From Verrucomicrobiaceae bacterium (GTDB taxonomy: Bacteria; Verrucomicrobiota; Verrucomicrobiia; Verrucomicrobiales; Verrucomicrobiaceae): a stretch of DNA of 54,960 nt. The notes beneath the pieces are model-generated. The model had not been told where the DNA came from. It worked only from the letters and a program-made list of their open reading frames with translations, and ran no database searches. Below are positions 25,951 through 33,497 of the stretch, one piece after another. The stretch lies in NCBI GenBank assembly GCA_027487315.1, contig JAIYDW010000055.1, positions 1 to 54,960 on the forward strand. Direction: 5' to 3'. Position numbers and translations under genes: made by a program. How positions within the stretch are numbered: the stretch's first letter is position 1; each line of letters opens with the position of its first letter.

Positions 25951-28133
25951 CCACCTTCCGCCTCAACACCGAATACTCCCCCCAGGGCGACCAGGGCCAG
26001 GCCATCGCCAAACTCGTCAAATCCATCCGCGCCGGCAACCGCCACCAAACCCTCCTCGGCGTCACCGGCTCCGGCAAAACCTTCACCATGGCCAACGTCA
26101 TCGAGCAGATCGGCAAACCGACGCTCATCATGAGCCATAACAAAACGTTGGCCGCCCAGCTCTACTCCGAGTTCAAGAACTTCTTCCCCGAAAACGCCGT
26201 CGAATACTTCGTCTCCTACTTCGACTACTACCAGCCCGAGGCCTACATCCCCCGCACCGACACCTACATCGAAAAGGACTCCAGCATCAACGACGAGATC
26301 GAGCGCCTCCGCCTCTCCTCCATGGGCGGCCTCCTCAGCCGGGAGGACGTCATCGTCGTCGCCTCCGTCTCCTGCATCTACGGCTTGGGCTCCCCCGAAG
26401 ACTACGAAGGCATGATGCTCCCCTTCAAAGTCGGCGGCCAGATCTCACGCGAACTCTTCCTCACCAAACTCGTCGACATGCTCTACGAGCGCAATGACAT
26501 CGTCCTCAAACGCGGCTCCTTCCGCGCCCGCGGCGACGTCGTCGAGATCGTCCCCGCCTACCTCGACTCCGAAGCCATCCGCATCGAGTTCTTTGGAGAT
26601 GAAATCGATCGCATTTCCGTCATCGACGTCCTCACCGGCACCGTCACGCTCAAGCTCCCCCACTACACCCTCTACCCCGCCAAACAATTCGTCACCCCCG
26701 CCGACAAACTCCGCCGCGCCATCGTCGCCATCCGCGCCGAACTCGACGAACGCGTCGCCTGGTTTGAAAAAGAAGGCAAACTCCTCGAAGCCCAGCGCAT
26801 CAAAATGCGCACCGAGTATGACATCGAAATGATGCAGGAAATGGGCTTCTGCCAGGGCATCGAGAATTACTCCCGCCACCTCACCAATCGCGTCCCCGGC
26901 GCCACCCCCGGCACCCTGCTCGACTTCTTCCCAGACGACTTCCTTCTCTTCCTCGACGAAAGCCACGCCACCGTCCCCCAAATCGGCGGCATGTATGAAG
27001 GCGACCGCTCCCGCAAAACCGTCCTCGTCGAACACGGCTTTCGCCTCCCCAGCGCCCTCGACAACCGCCCCCTCAAGTTCAATGAATTCATGGCCAACGT
27101 GCCACAGGTCCTTTACGTCAGCGCCACCCCCGCCCGCTTCGAAATCGAAAACTCCGTCGTCGGAAACACCGACTACATCCCCCATCAGCGCGACCGCATC
27201 GGCGAACCCGAAACCACCCCCGCCCTCCTCCCCCGCGTCTCCGGCAGCAAACAATCCATAGACGCCTTCGACGTCACCACCCCCGGCAAAGCCCTCATCG
27301 TCGAGCAAATCATCCGCCCCACCGGCCTGCTTGACCCCGTCATCACCATTAAACCCCTCAAAGGCCAGATCGACGAAACCATCGAACTCTGCCGTCAGCG
27401 CATCGAGCGCGGCGAGCGCGTCCTCGTCACCACCCTCACCAAACGCACAGCCGAGGATCTCACCGACTACCTCCGCGACATCGGCCTCAAAGTCCGCTAC
27501 CTCCACAGCGACATCGACGCCATCGAACGCGTCGAAATCCTCCGCTCTCTCCGCAAAGGCGACTGCGACATCCTCGTCGGCATCAACCTCCTCCGCGAAG
27601 GCCTCGACCTCCCCGAAGTCTCCCTCGTCTGCATTCTCGACGCCGACAAAGAAGGTTTCCTCCGCAGCGAAACCTCCCTCATCCAAACCTCTGGCCGCGC
27701 CGCCCGCCACGTCGCCGGCGAAGTCGTCCTCTTCGCCGATCAACAAACCAAAAGCATCCAGGCCCTCCTCGCTATCAGCGGTTATCGCCGCCAAGTCCAA
27801 ATCGACCACAACACCAAACACGGCATCACCCCCCAGACCACCAAGCGCGCCATCCAGGAGTCGCTGCAAATGTTCAATAAAGCCCGCGAGGTCGAAGAAG
27901 GCATCGTCCGCGAAGACGGCACCGAATACGCCATCACCGAAGTCATCCGCGAGCTCGAAGGCGAAATGGCCGAAGCCGCCTCCAAACTCGAATTCGAACG
28001 CGCCGCCCTCATCCGCGACCAAATCAACGAACTCAAAAAACAAGCCGGCCTCGCCCCCGACAAACCCACCGTCCACAAAGGCACCCGCAAACCCACCACC
28101 TACCCCAAAGGCACCAGCAAACGCCGCAAATAG
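25947..28133 (+). CDS. uvrB: excinuclease ABC subunit UvrB
   Basis: A 728-residue UvrB, the damage-verification helicase of nucleotide excision repair. Walker A GVTGSGKT is at residues 38-45. The beta-hairpin block [20 protein letters not shown] is complete, helicase motif [13 protein letters not shown] is present, SGRAARH is motif VI, and a C-terminal UVR domain ([18 protein letters not shown]) binds UvrC. A basic tail of about 30 residues ([14 protein letters not shown]) extends beyond the usual end. It is downstream of, and overlapping, a toxin-antitoxin pair, an unusual setting for uvrB. Confidence 0.97.
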   Translation: MTTFRLNTEYSPQGDQGQAIAKLVKSIRAGNRHQTLLGVTGSGKTFTMANVIEQIGKPTLIMSHNKTLAAQLYSEFKNFFPENAVEYFVSYFDYYQPEAYIPRTDTYIEKDSSINDEIERLRLSSMGGLLSREDVIVVASVSCIYGLGSPEDYEGMMLPFKVGGQISRELFLTKLVDMLYERNDIVLKRGSFRARGDVVEIVPAYLDSEAIRIEFFGDEIDRISVIDVLTGTVTLKLPHYTLYPAKQFVTPADKLRRAIVAIRAELDERVAWFEKEGKLLEAQRIKMRTEYDIEMMQEMGFCQGIENYSRHLTNRVPGATPGTLLDFFPDDFLLFLDESHATVPQIGGMYEGDRSRKTVLVEHGFRLPSALDNRPLKFNEFMANVPQVLYVSATPARFEIENSVVGNTDYIPHQRDRIGEPETTPALLPRVSGSKQSIDAFDVTTPGKALIVEQIIRPTGLLDPVITIKPLKGQIDETIELCRQRIERGERVLVTTLTKRTAEDLTDYLRDIGLKVRYLHSDIDAIERVEILRSLRKGDCDILVGINLLREGLDLPEVSLVCILDADKEGFLRSETSLIQTSGRAARHVAGEVVLFADQQTKSIQALLAISGYRRQVQIDHNTKHGITPQTTKRAIQESLQMFNKAREVEEGIVREDGTEYAITEVIRELEGEMAEAASKLEFERAALIRDQINELKKQAGLAPDKPTVHKGTRKPTTYPKGTSKRRK

Positions 28134-28151
28134 CCCCCCTTTCCCAAGCGA

Positions 28152-28742
28152 TCAATCCATGAGACGCTTGTCAGTAAGAACCTTGGCTTTCTCCACCGAA
28201 CCGGTTTGCAAGGATTGTTCCAACTCCAGTATCATCTTACCTCGTTCCACACCAACCAACTGAACGAACTGCGCTTCCGCCAGCGCCTTTTCAACTTCAT
28301 AGGACGCCTTGAAGTCGTCCAAACCCTTCCTCCCAGCCAAATTGTGATCGCGATGGGCATCAAACAGCATCTCCTCTCTTTCTCGAATCACATTCAGTAA
28401 ATTCTCCTGCGTTGCTCCATCAAGGTTCCAACCTTCAAAAAGCTCCTCATAAATCGGCCTTCGAGTTTCCATCAATCGATTGATCAAAAGAACTTTGGTC
28501 TCCGAGTCCATCCTCCGGCCATTTCTCGCCATCACTTTGTCTGCCTCTTCGATCTTCCGCTGCTTTTCAGCCCGAATCTCCATCACTTTATCTGTCAAAA
28601 TCGGACTCTTTCCACCCCTGGACGTCTCGCCACCCATCATAGCCAGAGGCACTTCATCGACACCATGAGTCTTTTCTCTCGACTGTATCCACCTGTAACC
28701 AATTAGGCCGAGCAGACTCAAGACTAGTAACAGGATTTTCAT
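28152..28742 (-). CDS. hypothetical protein with N-terminal membrane anchor
   Basis: A 196-residue protein. The first 20 residues (MKILLLVLSLLGLIGYRWIQ) form a signal anchor or signal peptide. The remainder is highly charged and helical, with long Glu/Lys/Arg-rich stretches (residues 50-190) that suggest coiled coil. No catalytic motif was recognised. It faces uvrB with 18 bases between stop codons. Possibly a periplasmic helical protein; function unknown. Confidence 0.65.
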   Translation of the reverse strand: MKILLLVLSLLGLIGYRWIQSREKTHGVDEVPLAMMGGETSRGGKSPILTDKVMEIRAEKQRKIEEADKVMARNGRRMDSETKVLLINRLMETRRPIYEELFEGWNLDGATQENLLNVIREREEMLFDAHRDHNLAGRKGLDDFKASYEVEKALAEAQFVQLVGVERGKMILELEQSLQTGSVEKAKVLTDKRLMD

Positions 28743-28789
28743 CTTCTACGACTCAAAAACACTAAATCGCTAATCCCTGCGCCCCACCA

Positions 28790-28894
28790 TCACAACCGTT
28801 CAATCCAATACTCCGGTCGTCGCACGACATGCCCAATGGCAGCCACGACCCTAAGTAGCCGATAAATAGCCCAATCATCATCAAATGGTTCATA
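28790..28894 (-). pseudogene. possible gene remnant or very small protein without normal start
   Basis: On the minus strand an open stretch of 34 codons, bounded by a TAA just before it and ending in TGA at 28790, reads like real protein: DDDWAIYRLLRVVAAIGHVV then RRPEYWIERL. There is no ATG in frame. It may be the C-terminal remnant of a lost gene or a short protein starting at GTG. No homologue was recognised. Confidence 0.3.
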
Positions 28895-28918
28895 TTAGTT
28901 CAGTCTCCTTCATCTCAT

Positions 28919-28952
28919 ATCCCGTTAATCCCAAAATCCTGTAATCCTGTCC
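28919..28952 (+). repeat. ATCCTGT-type dispersed repeat (copy 1)
   Basis: Runs of ATCC(C/T)GT units with AT-rich spacers: ATCCCGTTAATCCC then ATCCTGTAATCCTGTCC. Similar stretches lie at 34687-34730 and 41781-41821. This copy is 24 bases after the stop codon of the response regulator gene. Confidence 0.6.
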
Positions 28953-28976
28953 GAAAAAGCCGCCGCCCCGCTCACC

Positions 28977-29657
28977 TCACAAGATCGTCACCTGCACACT
29001 GCTCTCAATGATCCCCGTGGCAATCGCATGCCGCGTCAGCCCCGCCGTATCGTGAATGTTCAACTTCTCCATCAAACTCTGCCGATGCTTCTCCACCGTC
29101 TTGATGCTGATTCCCAACTCCGCCGCCGTCTCCTTGTTCGCCTTGCCCTCAGCCACCAGTTGAAGCACCTCCACCTCTCGGGACGTGAGTCGCGTTGACT
29201 TGCTATCATGCCTCAAATCTCCACGGGCATACGCTTTGTTTTGGTGGTGATTCAGCCGCTTCGCGACAATCGGGCTGAAACAAGTCTTCCCAGCATGCAC
29301 CTTCCGAATCGCCTCCGGCAGCACATGCGCTGCCGACTGCTTGATCAAATAACCCTTTGCGCCAATGGCAGACACTAGCGCCACATAAGCGTCATCGCTG
29401 TGGGCGGAAAGAATCAGCACCTTGGTCTCCGGCTGCGACTCCAAAATCTGCCTCGTCGCCTCCATCCCATTGAGCAACGGCATCGCAATGTCCATCACCA
29501 CCACATCCGGTCGCAAATGATCCGTCAATTCCACCGCCTCCCGCCCATTCCCCGCCTCACCCACGACAGTCATGTCTTGCTCATGACCCAACAGTGCGCG
29601 CAAGCCCTCCCGCACGATAAGGTGGTCTTCCGCCAATAGCACAGTGATCGGTTTCAT
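28977..29657 (-). CDS. LuxR-type response regulator (NarL/FixJ family)
   Basis: A 226-residue two-component regulator. The receiver domain has DD-like acidic residues at 10-11 and the phosphorylated Asp56 (VVVMDIAMPL), with Lys at ILSAHSD...GYLIK. The C-terminal LuxR helix-turn-helix (LTSREVEVLQLVAEGKANKE, then ISIKTVEKH) binds DNA. The start overlaps the stop of the sensor kinase gene as ATGA (29654-29657), so it pairs with that kinase. Signal and target genes are unknown. Confidence 0.92.
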   Translation of the reverse strand: MKPITVLLAEDHLIVREGLRALLGHEQDMTVVGEAGNGREAVELTDHLRPDVVVMDIAMPLLNGMEATRQILESQPETKVLILSAHSDDAYVALVSAIGAKGYLIKQSAAHVLPEAIRKVHAGKTCFSPIVAKRLNHHQNKAYARGDLRHDSKSTRLTSREVEVLQLVAEGKANKETAAELGISIKTVEKHRQSLMEKLNIHDTAGLTRHAIATGIIESSVQVTIL

Positions 29658-30823
29658 AGATTTTCACGGGTTAGTTCCTCGCTTTTCCCCTTTTTGGATT
29701 GGTGCGTGCGCTGAGGTATCCGAATGCGAACAGCCGTTCCTTTGCCCGGAGCAGACTCAACTGAAAAGCTACCCCCCACCATCTCCACACGCTCCCTCAT
29801 GCCCAGCAGGCCCAGCCGCTTGCTACCCCGCCCCATTCGCGCCCCTTCAACCTCAAAGCCGCAGCCATTATCATCGATCTCCAGTCGCACGGCCTTCCCC
29901 TCTTCGTAAAATCGAACCCGCACCTCGCTTGCTCTCGAGTGCTTGCCTGCATTCATCAGCGCCTCCTGCGCCACCCGATACAAAACCGTTCGCGTCTCGC
30001 TTCGCAGTTTCTCCAACCCCGCATACGCCACCAGAAACACTCGGATGCCACTCTGCGCCATGAAGTCCTCAAAATACGACTTCAATGCCGGAATCAACCC
30101 CAAGTCATCCAGCAGCGTTGGCCGCAGATCCCTCGCAAATCGGTGCACCACCTCCACTGACTTCTCCACCAACCGTTGAGTCGCAGCAATCTTCTTCTGC
30201 AGGTCTCGGCTGCCCTTCGTCGTCTCTGACTTAAGCCCCGCCAACCGCAAGTTGATGCCCGTCAGCGTTTGCACGACGACATCATGCAGATCCCGGCTGA
30301 TTCGCCGCCGCTCTTCTTCCTGCGCCGCTATGAGCCTCCGGGACAAATGCCGCAGTTCCTCCTGCATTTGACGCGACTTCGTCAGCAATTGGCTTGTCGT
30401 CAACTCACTAACTCGAAGCGAATCCTCCACCACACGTCGCTGCACGATTTCCCCCTTCAAAGTCTCATTGGATTTGGCCAGTTCCACCGTCCGCTCCGTC
30501 AGTGTCTCAAGCAGCAACTTCAAATGCTCATTCGCCTCCTGCACTCCCCGGTGCGTGCCTTCCAACGGGATCACAGCCTCAGCAAAAAACGCCACACCCC
30601 GCCGCACCATTCTTTTGCCGATGCGTAGCGTCTGGCGTGGCAACTTCACATGAAGCAGTGCTTCCTCATGCATCTTGGCCAAATCGAGCGTCTCCAAACC
30701 CATCTTCACCGCACGCTCCCCCAGCTTGCGCGCCGTCTCCAGATCAATCGCCTCTCCCTCAGACAAACACTTCCTCAGCGCCGTGCGATGGTTCTGCGAA
30801 AGTCGGGATAGTTTAAGCTTCAT
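29654..30823 (-). CDS. sensor histidine kinase, HisKA_3 type, soluble
   Basis: A 389-residue kinase. The N-terminal helical region (residues 10-100, LGLETLDLAKMHEEAL-like) resembles RsbU N-terminal domains. A coiled coil follows (100-170), then the HisKA_3 box with phospho-acceptor His180 (RISRDLHD) and an HATPase domain with DNGCGFE, GLGMRERV-type GLLGMRERV and GKGTAVRI. No membrane segment is visible, so it is cytoplasmic. Residues 25-215 resemble the upstream gene at 30813-31544. It overlaps that gene by 11 bases and the regulator by four. Confidence 0.9.
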   Translation of the reverse strand: MKLKLSRLSQNHRTALRKCLSEGEAIDLETARKLGERAVKMGLETLDLAKMHEEALLHVKLPRQTLRIGKRMVRRGVAFFAEAVIPLEGTHRGVQEANEHLKLLLETLTERTVELAKSNETLKGEIVQRRVVEDSLRVSELTTSQLLTKSRQMQEELRHLSRRLIAAQEEERRRISRDLHDVVVQTLTGINLRLAGLKSETTKGSRDLQKKIAATQRLVEKSVEVVHRFARDLRPTLLDDLGLIPALKSYFEDFMAQSGIRVFLVAYAGLEKLRSETRTVLYRVAQEALMNAGKHSRASEVRVRFYEEGKAVRLEIDDNGCGFEVEGARMGRGSKRLGLLGMRERVEMVGGSFSVESAPGKGTAVRIRIPQRTHQSKKGKSEELTRENL

Positions 30824-31544
30824 GCTGAATGCCGAATTCCCGATTGAAATGATTGATCGTCTTGACGGACTGCTTCACCAGCCGACTGGCCGTCGCAATC
30901 TCCTGCGTCAAACTCGCCTGGTTGACAGAGGCTTCCTTCTTCAACGCTAACAGTCTGACATGGATTGCCAGTAGAGTCACGGCGATTTCCTCATGCAAAT
31001 GCACACTCATCGTCTTTCGTTGCGATTCATGGGTGTCGAAAAGCTTCTGAGTCACCGCATTCAACTCCCCTTCCAGCAACCGGGACTGTTTCAGCAAACG
31101 CGCTGATTTCTCCCGACTGGTCTTTAAAAACCCGTCAGCCGCCTTCCTCTTGGCAACTCCCGCCTTCAGCTTCCGCCCCGCTTCGGCAAGTTCCAACGCG
31201 CGCTTCTTCAACTCCCGCTTCACCTTGATGATCCCGCTCTCAACCCCCATGACACCTGCGTGCGATTTTTCGATCGGCGTCAACACCGCATGGAAAAACA
31301 CGCCCGCACAAGCTACTAGGCGCGCCTCGCCTTCCGTGTCGCCCTCTCCCGGGAGCAGTTCAGCCACCGCTTCTTCATGAATCCTCGCCAAATCAAGGGT
31401 GTCCAAACCAAGCGCCGCCGCCTGAGACCCCAACTCCGTGGCACGCTCCGACGCCTCTTCAGTCGAACCAGCCATGACCGCAGCATGCAGGGCGCTAAAA
31501 TAACGTACGCTAAACCGCTTCAATGAATTGGCTTGAGTGATCAT
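30813..31544 (-). CDS. kinase-like protein with His box but no ATPase domain
   Basis: A 243-residue protein colinear with the N-terminal half of the following kinase: RsbU-N-like helices (LGLDTLDLARIHEEAV, residues 46-61), coiled coil (100-170), and the HisKA_3 box VHLHEEIAVTLLAIHVRL with His184 aligned to His180 of the kinase. The protein ends shortly after the dimerisation helices (NHFNREFGI), so the ATP-binding domain is absent, not frameshifted: the next gene begins its own complete kinase. It could dimerise with the kinase or act as a phosphotransfer or sensing partner. First gene of the operon. Confidence 0.75.
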   Translation of the reverse strand: MITQANSLKRFSVRYFSALHAAVMAGSTEEASERATELGSQAAALGLDTLDLARIHEEAVAELLPGEGDTEGEARLVACAGVFFHAVLTPIEKSHAGVMGVESGIIKVKRELKKRALELAEAGRKLKAGVAKRKAADGFLKTSREKSARLLKQSRLLEGELNAVTQKLFDTHESQRKTMSVHLHEEIAVTLLAIHVRLLALKKEASVNQASLTQEIATASRLVKQSVKTINHFNREFGIQHEA

Positions 31545-31574
31545 AACGCCATGGGGGAACCTGCTCGCTCGCCA

Positions 31575-31862
31575 TCAAAAACGTGTTGCCCGTCCAGCCA
31601 AAACCATCGACGCACCGACCAAAATCGCCAGACCAACAGAGGTGAACGGATTCGCCCCAATCCAACGCCCGGTCTGTCGGCAAAGTCGGCTCAGACTCTC
31701 CTGCGCCTCGTTTGCATCTGCCATGAGTACGGCCCCCGCCTGATGCACTCCATTTTCCATCGCCGTCTTGGCATCCTGAATCAGATCCTTGGCCGGATCA
31801 ATAACGCGTTCGAGGGCCAGCTTGCTCGCATCTTGCCCGAGTTCGTGAAGGGTATTGCTCAT
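31575..31862 (-). CDS. DUF883-like (ElaB/YqjD type) small membrane protein
   Basis: A 95-residue protein starting at the ATG at 31862 (MSNTLHELGQDASKL). A helical, charged N-terminal region (residues 1-65) is followed by a single C-terminal membrane helix, NPFTSVGLAILVGASMVLAG, and a short RATRF tail, as in the ElaB/YqjD/YgaM stress proteins that tether ribosomes to the membrane. An upstream in-frame start at 31931 would run across a palindromic element and is not favoured. It lies just upstream of the kinase operon on the same strand (30-base gap). Confidence 0.72.
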   Translation of the reverse strand: MSNTLHELGQDASKLALERVIDPAKDLIQDAKTAMENGVHQAGAVLMADANEAQESLSRLCRQTGRWIGANPFTSVGLAILVGASMVLAGRATRF

Positions 31863-31897
31863 AGCCTCACCCTTCGCCCACCCCCGATTCACATACC

Positions 31898-31915
31898 ATG
31901 GGGTCTTCACCCCAT
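31898..31915 (-). promoter_or_regulatory. GGGGT-N4-ACCCCAT element, copy A
   Basis: On the minus strand the sequence reads ATGGGGT-GAAG-ACCCCAT, a perfect 7-bp inverted repeat. The right half ends 35 bases before the ATG (31862) of the DUF883-like gene. Two related copies stand 36 and 35 bases before the starts at 32523 and 37027. Likely an operator or a leader hairpin. Confidence 0.55.
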
Positions 31916-31918
31916 CGC

Positions 31919-31943
31919 AATCATTCAGCAACGATGAATGATT
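31919..31943. repeat. 8-bp inverted repeat AATCATTC-N9-GAATGATT
   Basis: A perfect 8-bp inverted repeat with a 9-base spacer, three bases from element copy A, on the upstream side relative to the DUF883-like gene. Its half-site spacing would suit a dimeric regulator. No second copy was found in the window. Confidence 0.4.
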
Positions 31944-32470
31944 GAAAGGTCGTCAGCCTCCACGGATTGGCCCAACTCCAAGAACCCCACTAATCCCCAA
32001 CCCCAGCACACAATGAATGACCTTGCCCCATGCCTAAACTGCACCCTCGAATGTCAATTCTACAATAGCCCCATGTGCCTGAGCAATCTCGTCATCTTGG
32101 CCGACGAGCGAACACCGATCACCCTCGGACTCCACATTGGCCTTACCCACATCTATGCTGACGAAGGCCTGCCACCCTGCGTCCTCGGTTCCATCGGCTC
32201 CGCGCATTGGTCCATCCACCCACACACAGACAACCCGCGAAGCATTAACCGACTGGTTGAAATCGCTCATTGAGTTCGACTTTCCTGTTCCAGCCGCATC
32301 CACCTGCCTTACTAAACCGATTCTGAAAAAGACCGTCATTTTGATCCAGCGAGCGCAGTAGCATCTGGGGCAAGGAAGTCGCGCAGCCCGCTAAATCCTG
32401 ATCCGCAGAATCGGTGCTGCCTAAAGGGCCATCACCGCTTTTTCATGTCTCGGCTCTCACCATCAGCAGG

Positions 32471-32486
32471 TGGGGTTTCACCCCAT
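32471..32486 (+). promoter_or_regulatory. GGGGT-N3-ACCCCAT element, copy B
   Basis: TGGGGT-TTC-ACCCCAT, a 6-bp inverted repeat with a three-base loop. The right half ends 36 bases before the ATG at 32523 of a small membrane protein gene. Together with copies A and C the spacing to the start codon is almost constant. Confidence 0.55.
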
Positions 32487-32522
32487 GGATTTTAACCCCC
32501 TATCTGCGTCACGTTGGAACAC

Positions 32523-32849
32523 ATGAATGCTTCCTCCTGCCCCGCCGCCCCCTGCTTCTCGCTGAGCCGCCTGCTCGGAGACCTGAAAGCCTTCGCCCGC
32601 CGCGAGCCCGTTCAAGCCATGGCCATCGCTGTCGGAACTGGACTGCTCGTCAACCTGCTCCCAAAACGCGCCATTGTTGGCACAGCGACCACGCTCGGCA
32701 CAGCCCTGCTTCACCCTGTTCTTCTAACCCTGGGTATCACCAAGGCCATGGAACTTTGCTGCCGGAGCACCACTGGCCCCGTCCCTCCAGATGGGAACAC
32801 CCTTTCGCCCTCCGACAGTTCCAGACCTTCCCAATGGATCACACCCTGA
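32523..32849 (+). CDS. small membrane protein, DUF883-like context
   Basis: A 108-residue protein starting at ATG 32523. The motif RREPVQAMAIAVGTGLLVNLLP (first 20 residues of it being the helix entry) resembles the C-terminal membrane helix of DUF883/YqjD-like proteins, and a second hydrophobic segment follows (TLGTALLHPVLLTLGITKAM). The tail is Ser/Pro-rich and polar. Family not certain. It is the first of four small membrane protein genes on the plus strand, preceded by element copy B. Confidence 0.6.
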   Translation: MNASSCPAAPCFSLSRLLGDLKAFARREPVQAMAIAVGTGLLVNLLPKRAIVGTATTLGTALLHPVLLTLGITKAMELCCRSTTGPVPPDGNTLSPSDSSRPSQWITP

Positions 32850-32897
32850 CCTCCCACACGACACTCCCTCTAACCATTAGCCGCAACCCCTACCTCC

Positions 32898-33047
32898 ATG
32901 TTATACACCATCGCCCTCATCCTCATCGTCCTCTGGCTGCTCGGACTCGTCAGCAGCTACACCATCGGCGGCTTCATCCACATCCTCCTCGTGATCGCCG
33001 TCATCATCCTCCTCGTCCGCCTCATCCAGGGCCGCCGAATTCTCTGA
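32898..33047 (+). CDS. lmo0937-like small membrane protein (DUF5670)
   Basis: A 49-residue protein: MLYTIALILIVLWLLGLVSS, then YTIGGFIHILLVIAVIILLV and RLIQGRRIL. Two short membrane helices joined by the GGFIH turn and a basic RLIQGRR end are exactly the lmo0937 family pattern. These proteins are very widespread and often stress induced; molecular role unknown. It lies 48 bases after the preceding gene and 38 before the next. Confidence 0.85.
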   Translation: MLYTIALILIVLWLLGLVSSYTIGGFIHILLVIAVIILLVRLIQGRRIL

Positions 33048-33085
33048 CCCTTTTCTCAACAAGACCCTCCAGGCCCCGCCTCCTC

Positions 33086-33316
33086 ATGAATACCAAACTC
33101 ATCATCGGTCTCCTCCTCACCGCCGTCGGCATCTTCATCCTCGTCGGCCAAGGCATCAGCTTCACCACAACGGAGAAAGCCATCGATCTCGGCCCCCTCC
33201 AAGTCACCGCTGAAAAAGAGCACCTAGTTCCTCCAGTGGTCGGCGTCATCGCCCTCGCAGGAGGCACCCTCCTTCTCCTCAGCGGCGGCCTCTCCATGAA
33301 GCGTTCGCAAAACTAG
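33086..33316 (+). CDS. small two-helix membrane protein
   Basis: A 76-residue protein with an N-terminal helix (LIIGLLLTAVGIFILVGQGI), a polar middle (FTTTEKAIDLGPLQVTAEKE) and a second helix (PPVVGVIALAGGTLLLLSGG) with a basic end. The two-helix layout resembles DUF3185-like proteins. Function unknown. Same small-protein cluster as its neighbours. Confidence 0.7.
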   Translation: MNTKLIIGLLLTAVGIFILVGQGISFTTTEKAIDLGPLQVTAEKEHLVPPVVGVIALAGGTLLLLSGGLSMKRSQN

Positions 33317-33334
33317 TTCTTGCCACCCACTCCC

Positions 33335-33490
33335 ATGCAAATCACCAAGAACATCGGCATGCTCCTGCTTGCCATCTACCTCATCCTCATCGGCGTGATG
33401 AGCCTCTTCGGAATCAACCTCGGAGAACTCAACGTCCTCTTACCCATCCTCGCTCTCGCTTCAGGCGTGTTCATTTTGATCGGGCGTTAA
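33335..33490 (+). CDS. 51-residue two-helix membrane protein
   Basis: A protein of 51 residues: N-terminal helix NIGMLLLAIYLILIGVMSLF, a short turn, and a second helix (LLPILALASGVFILIGR). It starts 18 bases after the stop of the preceding small gene and ends seven bases before the stop of the convergent serine hydrolase. The pattern is seen in many short bacterial envelope proteins; function unknown. Confidence 0.7.
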   Translation: MQITKNIGMLLLAIYLILIGVMSLFGINLGELNVLLPILALASGVFILIGR

Positions 33491-33497
33491 CGAAAAC

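Larger units (their letters stand above)
31863..32522. other. 660-bp region without a confident gene
   Basis: It contains two copies of a GGGGT...ACCCCAT element at its ends and an inverted repeat at 31919-31943. Between them, two small frames oppose each other: plus-strand 32012-32273 (Cys-rich start, CLNCTLEC) and minus-strand 32034-32339. Neither shows a recognisable family, and only one at most can be real. Base composition is less GC-rich than the neighbouring genes. Confidence 0.45.

Noticed and set aside
26445-28076. 543-codon open frame antisense to uvrB
   Set aside because: Composed of Asp/Glu/Gly/Val/Phe-rich low-complexity residues, as expected for the antisense of C-ending codons in a GC-rich gene; uvrB itself is unmistakable.
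32012-32339. Opposing small frames in the 660-bp region
   Set aside because: No family recognised and mutual overlap; kept only as part of a region note.
32414-33316. 300-codon plus-strand frame ending with the 76-residue membrane protein
   Set aside because: Its N-terminal 220 codons read as Arg/Pro/His-rich sequence in the wrong frame of two other small genes; only the part from 33086 is protein-like.
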